Shown piece by piece: positions 13,243-15,813 of a stretch of 15,813 bases of DNA. Location of the stretch: assembly GCA_031178565.1 (NCBI GenBank), contig JAPSIU010000034.1:1-15813 (forward strand). Direction: 5' to 3'. Position 1 is the stretch's first letter, and every line of letters begins with the position of its first letter. This stretch comes from Leucobacter sp. Lineage in GTDB: Bacteria; Actinomycetota; Actinomycetes; Actinomycetales; Microbacteriaceae. The notes under the pieces are model-generated. The model searched no databases. It was not told the DNA's origin and was given only the letters and a program-made list of their open reading frames with translations. Made by a program: the position numbers and the translations under genes.

Positions 13243-15365
13243 CCGAAGAAACGCGTGAACTCGTGACCGATCGGCCGGACCTGCCGGCCGATCGCTACAT
13301 CGATCGCGAACTGAGCTGGCTGGCCTTCAACCAGCGCGTGCTCGAACTGGCCGAGGACCCGACCGTCCCGCTGCTCGAGCGCGCCAACTTCCTCGCGATC
13401 TTCGCCTCCAACCTCGACGAGTTCTTCATGGTCCGCGTCGCAGGCCTGAAACGACGCATCGTCACCGGCCTCGCAGTGCCCACGAACGTCGGCCGGGCTC
13501 CCAACGACGTGCTCGCCGACATCAACCGCACCGCCTACGAACTGCAGCTGCGGCACGCGCACTGCTTCCGCGAGCAGGTGCAGCCCGCGCTCGCGGAAGC
13601 CGGGATCCGCATCGTCGCCTGGGATCAGCTCGACGATGCCGATCACGAGATCCTGAACCACTACTACGAGCAGCACATCTATCCCGTGCTCATGCCGCTC
13701 GCCGTGGATCCGGGCCACCCCTTCCCGTACATCTCAGGACGCGCGCTCAACCTCTCGATCCGAGTGCGCAACCCGAACACCGACAAGGTGGAGTTCGCGA
13801 GGCTCAAGGTACCGCAGATGATCCCGCGCTACGTCCGCGTGGATCGCCGCGAGAGCGTCGACGACGTGCGCTTCATCCCGCTCGAGGAGCTCATCGCGAA
13901 CCAGCTCGACGGGCTCTTCCCGGGCATGGAGGTCATCGACCACCACGTCTTCCGGGTGACGCGCAACGAGGACGTCGATATCGAGGAGGACGAGACCGAG
14001 AATCTCATCCAGGCGCTCGAGAAGGAGCTGCTGCGGCGACGCTTCGGGCCTCCGATCCGCCTCGAGATCTCCGACGACATGGACGAGGCGACGCTCGAAC
14101 TCCTCGTGCGGGAGTTCGACATCGACGAGCAGCAGGTGTACACACTCCCGGCTCCGCTCGACCTGGGCGGCCTGTTCGCGCTGACCCGCCTCTCGCGGCC
14201 CGATCTCAAATTCAAGCCGCACATCCCCGTCACGCACCCGCAGTTCCGCACCAACTCCCCGAGCGAGAAGCCCGACACGTTCGCCGCGATCGCTCGCCGG
14301 GAGGTGCTCGTGCACCACCCGTACGAATCGTTCGCGACGAGCGTGCAGGCGTTCGTCGAGCAGGCGGCCACCGACCCCGACGTGCTCGCCATCAAGCAGA
14401 CCCTCTACCGTACCTCCGGCGACAGCCCGATCGTGGCCTCGCTCATCAAGGCCGCCGAGGCCGGCAAGCAGGTGCTCGCGCTCGTCGAGGTGAAGGCGCG
14501 CTTCGACGAGGAGGCCAACATCACCTGGGCCCGCAAGCTCGAACAGGCCGGCGTGCACGTGGTCTACGGGCTCGTCGGTCTGAAGACGCACTGCAAGCTG
14601 GTGCAGGTGATCCGCGACGAGGGCGGCCGCCTCGCGCACTACTGCCACATCGGCACCGGCAACTACAATCCCAAGACCAGTCGCATCTATGAGGATTTCG
14701 GGCTCTTCACGTCCTCCCCCGAGGTGGGGCGCGACGTCACCAAGCTGTTCAACGTGCTCTCGGGCTACGCGATCGAGACCGATTACGACCGTCTGCTCGT
14801 CGCTCCGCTGCAACTGCGCAGCGGCCTGCTGGAGCGCATCGAGCGCGAGGCCGAGCACGCCAGAGCGGGCCGGCCGAGCGGGATCAAGCTCAAGGCCAAC
14901 TCCATGGTGGACGAGACGATCATCGACGCGCTCTACGTGGCCGGTCAGGCGGGCGTGCCGATCGAGGTGTGGGTGCGCGGGATCTGCTCGATCCGCGCGG
15001 GTGTGCCCGGCCTCTCGGAGAACATCCGCGTGCGCTCGGTCCTCGGACGCTATCTGGAGCACTCCCGGATCTACGCGTTCGAGAACAACGGCGAACGAGA
15101 GGTCTTCATCGGCAGCGCGGATCTCATGCACCGGAACCTCGATCGCCGCATCGAGGTGCTCGTGCAGCTCTCGGACCGCGAGCATCTCGCCCGCATCGAT
15201 CGCTTCTTCGCGTTCGCCTTCAGCGACGACGTCTCGTCGTGGCGCATGCTGCCGGATGGCACCTGGCAGCGCCGCGTCGTCGGCGAGGACGGCGAGCCCC
15301 TGCCGGACCTCCAGGACCTCGTCATGATCGACCGCACCGAGGCACGGGCGCGGAGAGCGCGGTGA
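13239..15365 (+). CDS. ppk: Polyphosphate kinase 1
   Basis: PPK1 reversibly transfers the gamma-phosphate of ATP to a growing inorganic polyphosphate chain. The protein has 708 residues, the normal length. The N-terminal domain carries RYIDRELSWLAFNQRVLELA and FLAIFASNLDEFFMVRVAGLK. The catalytic half has DPDVLAIKQTLYRTSGDSPI, VEVKARFDEEANI and AHYCHIGTGNYNPKTSRIYED, in which His470 matches the autophosphorylated His435 of E. coli PPK. YLEHSRIY holds the second conserved His (608), and FIGSADLMHRNLDRRIEVL lies near the end. The ATG overlaps the mshD stop (ATGA), and the stop overlaps the next start (GTGA). A possible phosphate-responsive site lies just upstream. All catalytic parts appear intact. 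Confidence 0.98.
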   Translation: MTEETRELVTDRPDLPADRYIDRELSWLAFNQRVLELAEDPTVPLLERANFLAIFASNLDEFFMVRVAGLKRRIVTGLAVPTNVGRAPNDVLADINRTAYELQLRHAHCFREQVQPALAEAGIRIVAWDQLDDADHEILNHYYEQHIYPVLMPLAVDPGHPFPYISGRALNLSIRVRNPNTDKVEFARLKVPQMIPRYVRVDRRESVDDVRFIPLEELIANQLDGLFPGMEVIDHHVFRVTRNEDVDIEEDETENLIQALEKELLRRRFGPPIRLEISDDMDEATLELLVREFDIDEQQVYTLPAPLDLGGLFALTRLSRPDLKFKPHIPVTHPQFRTNSPSEKPDTFAAIARREVLVHHPYESFATSVQAFVEQAATDPDVLAIKQTLYRTSGDSPIVASLIKAAEAGKQVLALVEVKARFDEEANITWARKLEQAGVHVVYGLVGLKTHCKLVQVIRDEGGRLAHYCHIGTGNYNPKTSRIYEDFGLFTSSPEVGRDVTKLFNVLSGYAIETDYDRLLVAPLQLRSGLLERIEREAEHARAGRPSGIKLKANSMVDETIIDALYVAGQAGVPIEVWVRGICSIRAGVPGLSENIRVRSVLGRYLEHSRIYAFENNGEREVFIGSADLMHRNLDRRIEVLVQLSDREHLARIDRFFAFAFSDDVSSWRMLPDGTWQRRVVGEDGEPLPDLQDLVMIDRTEARARRAR

Positions 15366-15813
15366 GCGCGGCGCCCTCGAAGAGGGCATCCGGCAAGGAG
15401 ATCCTCGCCGCCGGCACGGTGTGCTGGCGGCGCGTGTACGACGAGCACGGCGACCCCCGGATCATGGTGCTGCTCATCCATCGCACCAAGCAGCGCGACG
15501 TCTCCTTCCCGAAGGGGAAACTCGACCCGGGCGAGAGCATGCCTCAGGCCGCCGTTCGCGAGACGCTCGAGGAGACGGGACTCGCCGTCTCGATCGGGCC
15601 CAATCTCGGCACGATCCACTATTCCATCGGCGACGGCCACACCAAGACGGTGCAGTACTGGGCCGCCGAGGTCACCGAGAAGGCGGCTCTCGCGTCGACG
15701 TTCACGCCCAACGGCGAGGTGCAAGCGCTCGAGTGGGTGCCGCTGGAGAATGCTCGGAAGCGGCTCAGCTACAAGGCCGACCGCGAACTGTTCGATGTCT
15801 TCCTGCGTCTCGC
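15362..15813 (+). CDS. NUDIX hydrolase, MutT1-like, C-terminus beyond right edge
   Basis: 150 codons are visible. GTG 15362 overlaps the ppk stop (GTGA) and begins MSAAPSKRASGKEILAAGTVCWRR. The NUDIX box reads GKLDPGESMPQAAVRETLEETGL and fits Gx5Ex7REUxEExGU at about 53-75; it binds the metal used to hydrolyse nucleoside diphosphate-X substrates. In mycobacteria ppk is followed by mutT1 (Rv2984-Rv2985), whose product has this NUDIX domain plus a histidine-phosphatase domain and hydrolyses 8-oxo-GTP and diadenosine polyphosphates. Gene order and the SFPKGKLDPGE segment support that assignment, but the phosphatase half would lie past the window, so a single-domain NUDIX protein is not excluded. 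Confidence 0.93.
   Translation, partial: MSAAPSKRASGKEILAAGTVCWRRVYDEHGDPRIMVLLIHRTKQRDVSFPKGKLDPGESMPQAAVRETLEETGLAVSIGPNLGTIHYSIGDGHTKTVQYWAAEVTEKAALASTFTPNGEVQALEWVPLENARKRLSYKADRELFDVFLRL

Noticed and set aside
13734..15389. 551-codon minus-strand frame opposite ppk
   Set aside because: The plus strand encodes an intact PPK1 with all catalytic motifs; the antisense product has no recognisable family.

Overview
The window is high-GC DNA with GC-ending codons in every real gene. The gene set includes mycothiol synthase, a GlnR-type regulator, DUF3073, an HtaA-associated-like domain and ppk next to a MutT1-like NUDIX gene. This points to an actinobacterium, most likely Microbacteriaceae (Leucobacter-like is a guess from overall flavour). 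I see no rRNA, tRNA, CRISPR array, phage gene or insertion sequence.

Left part (1-5470, minus strand): a large RND-family transporter with an unusual ~290-residue acidic, Pro/Glu/Asp-rich C-terminal tail, followed 2 nt later by a DEAD-box RNA helicase that runs off the left edge. The helicase has its motifs up to motif V, but no recognisable motif VI in the last ~60 bases. Middle (5471-8000): a DUF445 membrane protein divergent from the transporter; a membrane-anchored protein with a cysteine-bearing Ig-like domain on the minus strand; a divergent DUF3073 gene with a structured leader; and a strong 16-bp-stem terminator. Next (7975-11450, minus strand): ygfZ and gpmA, a 36-residue membrane protein just upstream, a 101-residue membrane protein, and an ArsR repressor coupled to an SRPBCC/AHSA1 protein.

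Right part (11606-15813, plus strand): four genes joined by 4-nt stop/start overlaps, glnR-mshD-ppk-mutT1-like. This links nitrogen control, mycothiol synthesis and polyphosphate metabolism. An exact match to the GlnR-box consensus lies before glnR. An 11-nt-period direct repeat resembling a PhoP (PHO) box lies inside mshD just before ppk, so ppk may also be controlled separately by phosphate.

No clearly new multi-gene system is visible. The most unusual signals are regulatory. Six gene starts have a -10-like hexamer (xAxxxT) exactly 6 nt before the ATG and little or no usable ribosome binding site, which suggests leaderless transcripts. The nested GlnR and PHO sites, the helicase end without motif VI and the transporter tail are the other points worth following.
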